From NCBI GenBank assembly GCA_030063045.1, contig JAQSEB010000081.1, positions 310,001-374,000 of the forward strand: a DNA stretch of 64,000 nucleotides. The letters are read 5' to 3'. The notes below the pieces were generated by a model, which did no database searches, had not been told where the DNA came from, and saw nothing but the letters and a program-made list of their open reading frames with translations. This document shows, piece by piece, positions 1-13,411 of this stretch (positions are counted from its first letter, which is position 1; each line of letters starts with the position of its first letter). Position numbers and translations under genes: made by a program. The DNA comes from Pratylenchus scribneri (Eukaryota; Nematoda; Chromadorea; Rhabditida; Pratylenchidae).

Positions 1-235
1 CCTATAAAGTACAAACCATATACCAATTTGTAGATCTCATCGATACGCATCGAATGGTAATAATTTGCCATGGTTTATTCAAAATTAAAGGGTATTAAAC
101 CGTTTAAACCATTTTCCAGTTTTTGGTTTTAAACACTTTAATTTTGGCGCAAAACTTATACTATTCGATGCGTCTCGATGAGATCTACAAAATGGTATAA
201 GGTTTTTGGGTCTAAAACCGGTTTCTGATTAATTA
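1..235. repeat. Palindromic MITE-like repeat, family 1, at window edge
   Basis: The left half carries TAGATCTCATCGATACGCAT near position 31 and the right half carries its near reverse complement, ATGCGTCTCGATGAGATCTA, near 168-187. The outer parts also pair: TACCAATTTG on the left with AAATGGTATAAGG on the right, ending in a GGTCTAAAACCGG motif. Related copies lie at about 3098-3345, 14877-15237, 49797-50070 and 51805-51975. The left end may be cut by the window start. No coding potential is seen. Confidence 0.7.
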
Positions 236-289
236 TAAGTCAAAAAATCTTTTTCTGGTAAAAATATTCCCCTTATTTTGTTTTTTCTC

Positions 290-2518
290 ATGAACAAAAA
301 GGCACAATTTTTAAAAATATTATTTTATTTTTATATTCATTAGTTGCTATCCAATTTATGTGAAAACATTGACTGGCAAGACAATCGAGCTTAAAGTCAA
401 CAAATTCGATACAATTGAAGAGGTGAAAAGCAAGATCCAGGACAAAGAGGGCATTCCGCCGGATCAACAACGGCTCATTTTCGCTGCGGTTTTCTCACAA
501 TTTTTCATTTATCAATTTAATAAATTATCTTTTCAGAAGCAATTGGAAGAAGGACGACTCTGGGTGATTATAAAATTGGCGCCGAATTCATTTTGCATTT
601 GGTCCTTCGACTTCGAGGCGGTGGCCATGAGACAATCTATTTCATTGACCATCGATACTTCGACAAAGAATGGGATTATGATTTTACCCAGATTGAGGCA
701 ATTTTTTTAATTAAGCAAAAATAATTAATAATTTCCACATTCATAGGATGATGACGAAATTTATATGCGGCACAAGTTTGTCTATCATCGCCCACTGGGC
801 TCAAGGCGTTATGCCATTAAGGTTGTGAATATTTGCTTAAATTAATATTATAAAAAATTAAAAAATGGGAATAAAAATACCTTGTTGTGAATTTTTTTGA
901 TATTAATATTTTATTTGCTAACTTAAAATAGCTTAAAACCGACGTAAAACATGTTTTGATTTTCATGATATTTTTTTTATCAATATCGATAAATATTTTG
1001 TGATATTTCTGCAATTTTTTGTAATTTTTACTGAATTTTATAGTATTTTGAAAAAATGAAAATTTTTTGTTGAAAAATTTTTGATAAAATTTTGAAAATT
1101 TTAATAAAATTTTTGAAATTTTCTGAAAAATTTTTCCACTTTTTTTAAAAAAATGTAAAAATTGATTTTGGAATTATTGCAAAAAAATTAGATGTATTAA
1201 AAGAAAACAACATTTTTCGATTTTTTTTAAATTTCAACAATATTTATTAATAAAAATCCCAGCCCTTTATTACCTATATAATTAAACATTTTTTAATAAA
1301 TTTACTTAAAAATTGATAAAATATCCCAGGTATTCGACAAATACGAGAACAATGATTGGCTCGGCGTACCAGGCGATCGATCGCACCGGAACCGATGATA
1401 AGGAATGGCCGGTTGCTTACCATGGCACGCTGGAAAAGAACGCACAGGAAATCGCTCGTGATGGTTTCGATCTGGCGAAAGGTGTTCGATTTTTGTATGG
1501 CAAGGGCATTTACTGCACGCCGAATCCGAAAGCAGCCCTCGACTATGCTACCCATTTTGAACATGAGGTGGGGGTTTTTAATTGATTGATTGCCTTTAAT
1601 ATATTTAATTATATTTATAATACATTCCATAAAAATTTTTTTAAATTTTGAAAATAAAATTAATTTTTTTTTTTGCTTTTATTAAAAAGCGTGTAAAATT
1701 AAGCTGAATTTACACAAATTGCACCGATAGTAGGCGTAAAAAGAGTAGTTTGGGTATGTTCAAAAAAATTTTGTGCTGGTCCAAAAAAAATTATTTTTTT
1801 TACCAGAATTATTTAATGGATGGGATAAGATAATTATAATTTATTTAATATTTTTAAAATATTTTTGAAATGATTAAACCGATGATTTTTTAGTCGGCGT
1901 AATATCATCGGCGTAAAATTTTAAAAAATTATAAAAATATTTAAATATTTAATAAAAATTTACAAAAATCCTATCCCACTAAAGTCTCCTCTTTTTTTCT
2001 GGTATAAAAATTAATTTTTTTGACCATTAGAAATTTTTTTTTGAACATAAACATACCCGAAATTCTTACTCTTATTTACATCGATTAGTTGGCGTAATTT
2101 GTGTAAATTCAGCTTTTTAGTTTTAATTTCTTTTAATGGGTTTTGGAAGATAAATTTTTAGGCATCATTGGGAAAATCATTCACTTTTTCCCAAAATAAA
2201 ATTACAAATTAATTGAATTAAATTATGCCTCATTATTTTCAGGGAAAATCCTATCGTGTGATAATCCAAACGCGAGTTGACCCATCGAAGCTGAAGATTG
2301 TGAAAACCGGCGACAATGACCCTAACCATGCCGAATATTGGATCCTTCCAAACGCCGACGCCATCCGCCCCTACGGAGTTTGCGTTTACGAAGATGAAGA
2401 GGAAGAGATCGAAGATGAAGAGGAAGAGATCGAAGATGAAGAGGAAGAGATCGAAGATGAAGAAGAGTGGATGGAAGAAGAAGTCGAAGAAGAAGAAGAT
2501 GAGTGGATGAGTCTCTGA
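290..2518 (+). pseudogene. Ubiquitin domain fused to PARP-like ADP-ribosyltransferase domain, frame broken
   Basis: Exons joined by homology: about 290-488, 537-697, 747-821, 1330-1567 and 2242-2518. Exons 1-2 encode a ubiquitin domain ([29 protein letters not shown]) that continues past the GG without a stop. The later exons resemble a PARP-type catalytic fold: YHGT, then YGKGIYCTP, then AEYWILP, which would supply the H-Y-E triad. The tail is acidic and repetitive. Ubiquitin K63 is replaced by Ala; I44 is kept. Three frame breaks are visible: between a hydrophobic ATG-led stretch at 290 and the ubiquitin frame, one base missing near 560, and one base extra near 1365-1385. Exon 2 appears to use a GC donor at 698. 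The ATG-led stretch ([16 protein letters not shown]) looks like a signal peptide, so the intact form may have been secreted. It is either a decaying gene or a gene with assembly errors. Confidence 0.65.
2390..2452 (+). repeat. Three 21-bp tandem repeats encoding an acidic tail
   Basis: GAAGATGAAGAGGAAGAGATC is present three times in a row and then degenerates. It encodes repeated EDEEEEI at the C-terminus of the ubiquitin-transferase fusion. The in-frame array can change length without breaking the frame. Confidence 0.9.
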
Positions 2519-3097
2519 CTGGGCCAATCAAATACAATTCAGCAGAATTAAATTTGTTAAACAAGCATAAAAACCTTTGAAATTTGACGAATTATTTTTT
2601 TATTAACAATTCTTGATAAATATTGACAAATCTTTGATAAAAACGATTTGATATGACAAAATTATTGCTGAATTTTGTGGATCCCTCATTATCTCTAAAA
2701 ACCACTTCCTAGAACAAATCACAAAAAATTTGTCCAAGTTTGATAAAAGTGCTGCCTTATATTATTGGCAACAATTCACAATATAACAAATGGAAAAGAA
2801 ACGAAAAAATAGAGAAATAGTGCTCTGGAATTGGGTGGACATCGCTGCTGAATATTCCCTCTCCCTTACCTTTTTTTTGCACCACGACGTTTTTCCCAGG
2901 GTTGATTTCCCTCATCTATATATACGCCTTCACACAAATTCAAATTACAGGTAACGCATTCCAGCTGGATAGCCGGAATGCGCTATTTGCTTTATTTTTA
3001 TTTTTTTTTACAAAAATTATGCCACTTTTTAAAGCAGTAATTATTTTTTCATTAATAATATTTTTTAATCCGAAAGTAATTTTTGACATCGAATAAG

Positions 3098-3345
3098 TCA
3101 GAAACCGGTTTTAGACCCTTTATTCTTACCAATTTGTAGTAGATCTCATCGAGACGCATTTTTTGACATATTCATTTCTTAGTTTAAATCGAAAATTAGC
3201 GAGTTAAATCGTTTAAGCAATATTTCCAATTTTTGGTTTTAAACGCTTTATTTTTGTGCCAAAACTTTACATTTTATATATAATTTTATGCGACTCAATA
3301 AAATCTACAAAATGGTAAAAGATTTGTGGTGTCTTAAACCGGTTT
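3098..3345. repeat. Palindromic MITE-like repeat, family 1
   Basis: The ends read GAAACCGGTTTTAGACCC on the left and GTCTTAAACCGGTTTCGG on the right, which are inverted copies. Internal TAGATCTCATCGAGACGCAT on the left pairs with a decayed copy (ATGCGACTCAATAAAATCTA) on the right. It lies between the ubiquitin fusion gene and the 3' end of the alcohol dehydrogenase gene. The flanks, about 2519-3097 and 3346-3696, hold no supported gene. Confidence 0.7.
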
Positions 3346-3696
3346 CGGATTTATTAGAAGTCAAAACTACTTTTTGACTGAAAATAGTCTCTCTTTTAAA
3401 GTATTAAAATTTGAATAAATTTACAATTAATAAATTAATTAAAAATATATAATATTATTGAAGACTAATTTAAAATCTTCTGTAAAAAATACAAATACCT
3501 ATATATTATTTTAAACCCTTAAAGGAATAAAATTTAGAATAAAATTCAAAGCAATTTAGTTCTTTGATGTAATAAAATTTTATAATCGATTTACAAAATG
3601 ATTAAATTTAAATTCCATATATCTATTTTTTCCATTTCCATTGAATATTCAAATTCAAACTTCTTTCATTCTTCTTCTGCACATTTCTTTTTTCAT

Positions 3697-6422
<2,726 letters not shown>

Positions 6423-6558
6423 TTATGATCACACAAAAATAATTGACTGAAAAATTTTATCGTTTTATAAAATAACTAATAAAAACCAATCTCACGCTTA
6501 TCAGTTATCATTCATTCATTAAAATTTTATCAATATTTTCCTGAACCTTGCAATAATC

Positions 6559-6764
6559 GGAAATCGGTATTTGTTAAGTTTAAGTCTACATTTTCGGTCA
6601 GCTAGGAAAGAGTGGTGGGTCCCTCTATTGGTCAGGATTAGGACTAGGATCATTTAAAGACCTTCGACAGAATATAAATTTAGGTAACCCCTAATGGCCC
6701 TAACCTTAATCTAAGCAGGGGGGAGTGGGACTTTCACTTGTTTATTTAAACTTAACAAATACCG
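6559..6764. repeat. Palindromic MITE-like element with 7-bp flanking repeat
   Basis: The left arm has CGGTATTTGTTAAGTTTAA and the right arm TTAAACTTAACAAATACCG. The element is flanked on both sides by AATAATC (6552-6558 and 6765-6771), a likely target duplication. It lies upstream of adh-5. The rest of 6408-7817 is AT-rich with no supported gene. Confidence 0.6.
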
Positions 6765-7970
6765 AATAATCATGCCACATTTTTATTTATCAATACGCGG
6801 ATGGGAGAGAACAAAAAAAAGAATTAAATGAAAAATAAAAATGGCGAATTTTCCTTCTCATTCATTCAATTATAATTTTATAATCAATATTGTCCTTAAG
6901 TCATTGAGCAATCAGCAGCACTCAGCAGGTCACGATTTTTATTTATTAATGCATGGAAGGAGGACAAAAAGGCGATACAAATAATCAAATGAAAAAAAAA
7001 AATTGGTGAATTTTTCACATTTAAAAATTCATTATTTGTTAATTGTATGCTAATATTATTATTTATTATATAATTAAAAAACACGATTAATTAAAAGTAC
7101 ATTCATTTTTGTACTGTCTTTATTTGAATTAGTTAATTTAATATTTAATTTTTTAATTCAATTTCTTTATTCCTCTATTTCTTTTCCATTTGGCCAATTT
7201 ATCAATCCATCCTATTGTAAATCTCCAATCTCATCCATCCTTTTCCCAAAATTCATCAGGCTTTAATTTTGCAAAGAGATTCAAAATTGATGGGCTAGTG
7301 CCACTTTTATAGTACAGTAAAAACAAAAGAAACTTTATTCGGAAAAAAACAAAAAATATTGCAACAATTAATTATAATATCTGCCCCAAGGCTATTTTCG
7401 CCATTTAGATTGAAAAGGGAAAAAAGGATTGGAGTTGGAGGTAAAGCAAAATATTTTATTTTTTATTCGAAAAAATTTTAAATTTTAATATAGCCCAAAT
7501 GATTTGGGGGTTTGCTTTTTCGTTTCCCTTAGTATTAATGATTAAGGTATAATAAATGCCAAATTCCCAAAAGTTGAAAGATGAGAACTTTACTATATCA
7601 ATCGGAAAAAATATTGTGAAATTGGCTGTTTTGGGGTCAGAAAATTGTTAAAAGTGAGAAAAGTGATTTTTACGAATATGGTGAGAATAATTTTAGCTGG
7701 AAATTGGAATGGGCCAAAGTTGATTCAGATATGAAATAATAATGTGTAAAAATAAAGGAAAATTGAATTTGGGGTTATGGTAGGGTTACTGTGACAGTAT
7801 TCTTCCACAATCATCTTCTAATTCTCGCCGACTTTGCCAAGCATCGTTTCACGAACTTCTTCAATTCCAATGTTTTTATCGTATGTAATTGACAAATGCA
7901 CCGTGGCCAGAATTTCAAGATCTTTCTCCACCAATTCAAACGCTTTAAATATTTTGAGGTGGATTTGGGC

Positions 7971-8737
7971 CAGGGTGACATAATGGTCTGACCAAAAATA
8001 TGGCATAAGCACTTAAAAATATGGAAAAAATATGGCAAAATTTTTCAAAAATATGGCAAAAAATATGGCATTTTTTAAAAAGCTTAAAATTCGATATAAA
8101 ATTGATTTAAGAAATTTATTCTTCATATTTTTTTAATTGTTTTAACTTTCTTTAAAAATTCTGGATTGGAAATAAAGAGATAATATACTTGTTGTCAATC
8201 AAAATCAGAATTGAATTAAGAGAAAAGTGAATTAATAATTTCATTTTTATTCGGTTGCCCTCATCCGTTTTAACATTTTTGACCACTGCAAAGATAGATT
8301 CGCAAAAGGCGGTAGATGAAAAAATAGACAATAATTTAGAAACAAGAATTTTTAGATGGAAAAAATCGGATCTTTTAAAATTGTTTTCCATTTCTCATCC
8401 ACATTTCTCTCATTAAAAGCCGTTTTGTTCAATCGCTCCAATTGGGATTTTGGCAAATTCGAGAAAAGGGGCATGAATATCCTCGGGCTTTTCTGAGCAA
8501 TATTTCTTGTAGGCTGCTGACTAAAAAATGGCCGCGCAGCAAAAAATTAGACCAAAAAATGGCCGCGAAGCGAAAAATTTTAGCTAAAAATAGCCTAACA
8601 AGGAGAAAATTTGTTTAATTTACTAAAATCTCAAAAATATGGCAAAATATGGCAAAAGTCAAAAATATGGAAAAAATATGGCGAGATGGTCAAAAATATG
8701 GCAAATGCCATATAAATATGGTAATTATGTCACCCTG
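7971..8737 (-). mobile_element. Non-autonomous hAT element, copy 1, 8-bp TSD
   Basis: 767 bp. Terminal inverted repeats are CAGGGTGACATAAT and ATTATGTCACCCTG. The flanking 8-bp duplication is ATTTGGGC on both sides (7963-7970 and 8738-8745), diagnostic of hAT-type transposition. Many AAAAATATGGCAAA subterminal repeats lie at both ends. The minus strand, about 8391-8152, keeps a fragment like the hAT C-terminal dimerisation region (KLLSIFSSTAFCESIF). It sits inside a coding exon. Copies 2 and 3 lie at 48885-49721 and 61591-62399. Confidence 0.9.
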
Positions 8738-9393
8738 ATTTGGGCATTCTCCTTCTTCAATTTGGCAATTTCCTCCTTCCAGTGGCCAATTTCATTTGTC
8801 AATTCCGCCAATTTATTCTTCAATTCTCCATTTTCCTTGCCAATTTGATAAACCAAATGCATCATTCCAGATTGATCTCCATTGTTTGTCTTGGCCAATT
8901 CCTCTTGCATTTAAGAATAAAAAATTTGGCTTAAATTTTGTCAATCTTAATAGTTTTGTCTGAGATGTATAGAATTAATGTATTTCTTCTATTATTTTCT
9001 TCTAATTATTTTTCCCTTGGCTATCAAATTTCAAAGGGAAAAATGGTTGAAAAATAAAATTTATTTAATAAAATTTTTTTTCAACAAATCAGAATTTGTT
9101 TTAAAGATTCAAAACATATTTTTTACAATTCAAAACACTTTTTACTAATCAGAACTTGTTTTTTTTCAATTCAAAACATATTTTGGTATTTATCGGTTAT
9201 TTGTGGCAGATTTTTTCGGTCTCCGTGAAAAATGTAATGGCAACCACCATTGGTCATCCGGTATAGGGTTAGGATCTTTAGGGGATAGTTTATAATCTCA
9301 CGTAACCATAATCATCATAACCCAAATCACCTCTATAGGGGGACCTTTCATTACTAAAAATTTGGGCAAAGAAAACCGATAAGTACACATGAC

Positions 9394-9777
9394 CAGTGTT
9401 GTAAAAATTTCAAAGTCTCGTCTTTCGTCCTCGTCTTTTCGTCTTTTACCTAATTTATGAAATAGCTCGAAAATGAGTAAAATTTATTAAAATTTCAATT
9501 TTGCCTCGAAAAATAATGGTTTGTTGATTTTATTGAGAAAAGTTGGTAAATGGAGATTAAATAATGGTAGAACGTGGAAGGCTGGAGTGTTGAAGGAAAT
9601 ATATCTTTCCTTTTTTCTCTTTCTCTTCCTCTCGTCCGTCTTCTCGTCTCCTACCTTTTACCCCCTCGTCCTTCGTCTCGTCTTTTCGTCTTGGCCTTTT
9701 TTCTCCCTCGTCCTTGTCTCGTCTTTTCGTCTTTTTTCTAGGACGAGACGAAAGACGAGGACGTTTTTACAACACTG
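9394..9777. mobile_element. hAT-like MITE, CAGTGTTGTAAAAA termini
   Basis: 384 bp. Inverted ends CAGTGTTGTAAAAA and TTTTTACAACACTG. The flanks are CACATGAC and CCCATGAC, an 8-bp duplication with one mismatch. The inside is rich in CGTCTCGTCCTTCGTC-type simple repeats, with the GACGAGACGAAAGACGAGGAC arm near the right end. No transposase fragment is seen. Confidence 0.75.
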
Positions 9778-9973
9778 CCCATGACTTCCAAAAGAGAGAG
9801 TACTAACACTAAGCACTCTTGAGACAAATATGGTATTCATGTAATTTAAAAATTTTGAATTTTGTTATTCTTATTCTTTTACTTACAGTTACAGAGCTTG
9901 AAGAGTACGACCCAATGCCAACAAACAGCAGCAATGTAGTGAATAGAAGGGAAGCTTCATTATATTTTGGCAT

Positions 9974-11159
9974 TGTTTCACAGCAAATAAAAAAAGGAAT
10001 CTCAATTCGGGGATACTTCTGAAATTAATGAAATAAATTAATTAAAATGTGTAAAAGATTGAAATAAATTTCAAGGGCTTGAATTAAAAATTTGGGATTA
10101 TTTTTGTATATGGAATGATTTGTAGCCTTAATCGGTTTGTGGGATGGACGGTATGTAAAGGGGCTAAAAATTTCAAATAAATTGATTTTTAATTAAATCA
10201 TTAGACAATCCATTTTTGGGTTTTTAAATTATATATTAAGCGCTAATAGGAATAAAAATTCACTCCATATCCATAGTTATAAATAAAAAAGAGGTTAAAT
10301 GCGATTAACTGCGATCAAATTTGTAATCAAATAATTACATCATCGAAATTCAAAAAGCATCAAATTCGGATGGGTGGGAAAATGGTTTGTGAGGGCAAAA
10401 GGCGAAATGAATTTGACGGCCGTGTGATGAATGAGATGATTCATTTATTATTATTGCCACAAATATATTATTATAAATTTACTGGGATATTGAAAAATTA
10501 GAAATTACACTGTACTTTCCATTCATCCATACTGAAATCATAATTAGTAGAAATTTAGATGGGAAAAGAAAAAATGGTGAAGTCTGAATTTTATAAGAAA
10601 ATTAAATTCCAATAAATTAAGTCTTAATAAAAATGATTCAGCATTTTTTTATTTTGCCATGAAGCATCTAATAATCAAATTCGATACAATTTACTTTGAA
10701 TATTGGATATCAATTCACATTTTTTAATCTAAATATTTTTATAATAAGATTAAAAATCATATTTCTCCATTTTACAATTTTACTCAATTATTAAATGAGT
10801 CAAAACTTTTAATAATTATTAATTGAATCAACAAATTCTTTTAAATCCATTTTCAGCAACTTTCTATTAATTTAATACATTCCATGTTGAATTATACATT
10901 CATTTATTTATTCCCTTTGGCATAATTACAATCGGGAAAATTACTTATTTAAAAAAGCATCGATGACTTTAGAACATTTCTCAAAATTAATATTGCAATT
11001 CTCGAACATTTTATTCATTAAAAAAGCTCAAATTTGACAAAATTTTATTAGAAAAACAGTCAAAAATAAATTAAAGAAAAAATAAAAGCATCCAGAGAAG
11101 ATATATAAAGCATCATTCTTCCATCCATTTCAAATTACGATCATTTTTGAAAGTAGAAA
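9974..11159. other. AT-rich stretch without a supported gene
   Basis: No open frame with a recognisable family, splice-consistent exons or a signal peptide was seen on either strand. It contains short palindromes and poly-A/T tracts only. Confidence 0.5.
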
Positions 11160-11696
11160 AAAAGTTGGTCCTTAATTCGCAAAATTACATTGAATTGATA
11201 TTTTATTATGGGGGCAAAATTGATTTATGTAAGGAAAAAATTGATGGATTGATAGGACATCTAGTTTTTCCATTGAATATTTCTCCATTTTGGCCAAAAT
11301 CATCCGGCAAAAAATGTGCATAGAATGACGAAAATGAATATAAGAATTGAGGAGGTGGTTGTTCTTCGTAAAATTGTTTGTGGAAAGTTGTTGCTCACAA
11401 TCACAGTTCAGCGCAGTTAAATGAACAAATAAATCAGGATGTATCGAGTTACTGTAATATATTAAAAAATATGAAATGATAGTCTATTTTTTAAATGGTC
11501 TTTTTATTTATAACCTTCTGTTGACGAAATAATCTTTTTTCATTGAGATTGAAATATCTGCATAAATGCTTGGTTTTTTGCCAAAATATTGCGTTACGAC
11601 ATTGTAAGTGTATTTGTTTGCCTGCATGAATTTAAGGAGTTGGCGACGGGTCAAAAATGCCAAAACGGAAATGAGATTAATCAAATCCATTTCCAT
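11160..11696 (-). pseudogene. Truncated chimeric copy of the RRQL F-box-like gene
   Basis: Exon 1 (11696-11515) is nearly identical in sense to exon 1 of the intact gene at 13412-16107 (LISVLAFLTRRQLLKFMQ). Exon 2 starts at 11451 with a TTACAG acceptor and matches the intact gene through FVHLTALNCDCEQQLS. After TNN the similarity stops, and the frame runs into sequence that matches 11975-12180 instead. The remaining exons 3-6 of the parent are absent. It is therefore a partial copy fused to other DNA; whether it is expressed is unknown. Confidence 0.6.
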
Positions 11697-11977
11697 TTTT
11701 GTTAATATTGATATTATTTTAAATTTTATGAAAATTAGAAAAATAATTGCTTTAGCTTCATCAGACAATTTTATGTATAAAAATAATTTTTAAACCATTT
11801 TATTATTCATTGCGCAAATTTAAAAATTAAAATCAAAAATGAGAATCAATTTTAAAAATAATAAATATAAAAAAATGATAATAAAAATGGAATGTAAAAA
11901 TTACGGTCGTGTTTTATTTTGGAAATGAAGAATAAAAGAAAAAAAAGTTGTCCATAATAATATTAATATTGAATTGA

Positions 11978-12200
11978 TATTTTTAATAGAATTGAGATAA
12001 TAACAGTATGGGGGCAAAATTGATAGGCGGTTTTGGGAAAAAATTGATAGATTGATAGGACATCTATTTTCTCCATTGAATAATTCCCCATTCCGGCCAA
12101 AATCATCCGGCAAAAAATGTGCATAGAATGACGAAAATGAATATAAGAATTGAGGCGGTTCTTCGTAATCGCGCATTCTTGCCTCACGATTTTCCTTAAA
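11978..12200 (-). other. Possible coding fragment duplicated near 11200-11380
   Basis: An open frame on the minus strand contains FLYSFSSFYAHFLPDDFG then RNGELFNGE and CPINLSIFS. The segment at 11200-11380 carries the same sequence with mostly conservative differences in this frame, about 0.8 kb away in the same direction. I do not recognise the family. It could be an exon of an older gene or simply a duplicated non-coding stretch. Confidence 0.35.
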
Positions 12201-13411
12201 TTTTATGTAAATGGTAAAATAAAATATATAAAATTATTTTCTATATTTATATAATTTTATATTTTATCTTTTCTCCAGTTCCGAATAAATTTGTATATAG
12301 AAAATGAGTTAATAAGGGCAATTTGGGTATTTAATGGAATTTGGGCCCATAAAAGAGGAAAAAGATGTTAGGAGGCGAATTAAAGTGTCAATCAAATTGT
12401 CAATATTGGGCGATACTTTGTTATTATTATTAGAAAATATGGTAATTTTAGCATCATCATAATTTCACATAAAACAAACACCAAATTGAACAATTACTTA
12501 AACTTAATCTTAATCTATAATTTTTGAAAATTTGGCATTATTTGATGGCGAATTCGACAATTGGCTTAGTGAACTTGAAGTAAATAAATTATTTTCTTTA
12601 GATTGGATCAGGGGTCACAGATGTACTTTTTTAAAAGATTTGTACTTTTTTAAGCTATCATGTACTTTATGGATTTTTTTTCTTGTAATTATGAAAAAAT
12701 TGATAATATTTTTCGTTGAGCGGTCATTTTTAGATTAAATTTTTCAATTTGTGGACTTTTTTAATTAAATTTTTCGTCTGCTGCTCAAAAAATTGTAAAA
12801 ATTTCTTCTCAAAAAAAACATGTAATCTTAGTCTGAATGATCCACGGTTGTTCCTTTATGATAAAAACCTAATTAAAAAATTTTAATCAATTTATATAAG
12901 CTTAAACGAAAATCTTTTTTTGACACCAAAATCTTTTTTTCCTGCGGAATTGCCCAATTGGGCATTCCAAACAATAGTGGTGTACTGAAAATTGTATTAT
13001 ATATTTAAATGAAGAATAAAAAAACATAATTATGTATTATTTTAATATCATTGACCGAAAAAACATTTTTCAGATGAATATTTTATGAAATTATTGCCAT
13101 AAATATTATTGGTGAAATTTAAATAATTAAACACTGCTTAATTAAATGCAATTAAAATTTAAAGTTTTCTATTATATTTGTAAAAATGCCAACACTCTGA
13201 TTTTTTATCATAATTGTCCAATAATCCAATTAAATTTATATTAATATTTTTCAAAATATCTCACAAAAAAAAAACAAACCTCTTTCAGCATCACTTAGAT
13301 TATCAACAAAATTGTGAATTTGAATTTGGCCACATTTGGCAATTGAATTAAGCAAAAATTGTTGTTTCTCCACTTAAATTTGAAGGCGGTAAAAAAGAAT
13401 GAACAAAAAGT
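12201..13411. other. Intergenic AT-rich stretch
   Basis: Nothing supportable as a gene. A short open piece near 12535-12580 (ALFDGEFDNWLSELE) has no splice partner I can find. The segment near 12380-12425 resembles part of the ZIP intron copy at 16480-16555. Confidence 0.4.

Larger units (their letters stand above)
7818..9973 (-). pseudogene. Small probably secreted coiled-coil protein gene interrupted by a hAT element
   Basis: Proposed exon 1 (9973-9887) encodes a signal-peptide-like start, MPKYNEASLLFTTLLLFVG, and ends at a strong GTAAGT donor. The next coding part (about 8902-8738) is a heptad-like charged coiled coil (ELKNKLAELTNEI, HWKEEIAKLKKEN). Coding then stops at a hAT element at 7971-8737. 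After removing the element and one copy of its 8-bp target duplication, the frame runs on exactly (IHLKIFKAFELVEKDLEI to GKVGEN and a stop at 7818). So the ancestral exon was open and the insertion broke it; with the element in place an in-frame TGA from the element ends the protein soon after the junction. The assignment of exon 1 is less certain than the split exon; the intron would contain another hAT MITE at 9394-9777. Confidence 0.5.

Noticed and set aside
9521..9784. 87-codon frame rich in FLSSVFSSP
   Set aside because: Product of CTCGTC simple repeats inside the 9394-9777 MITE.
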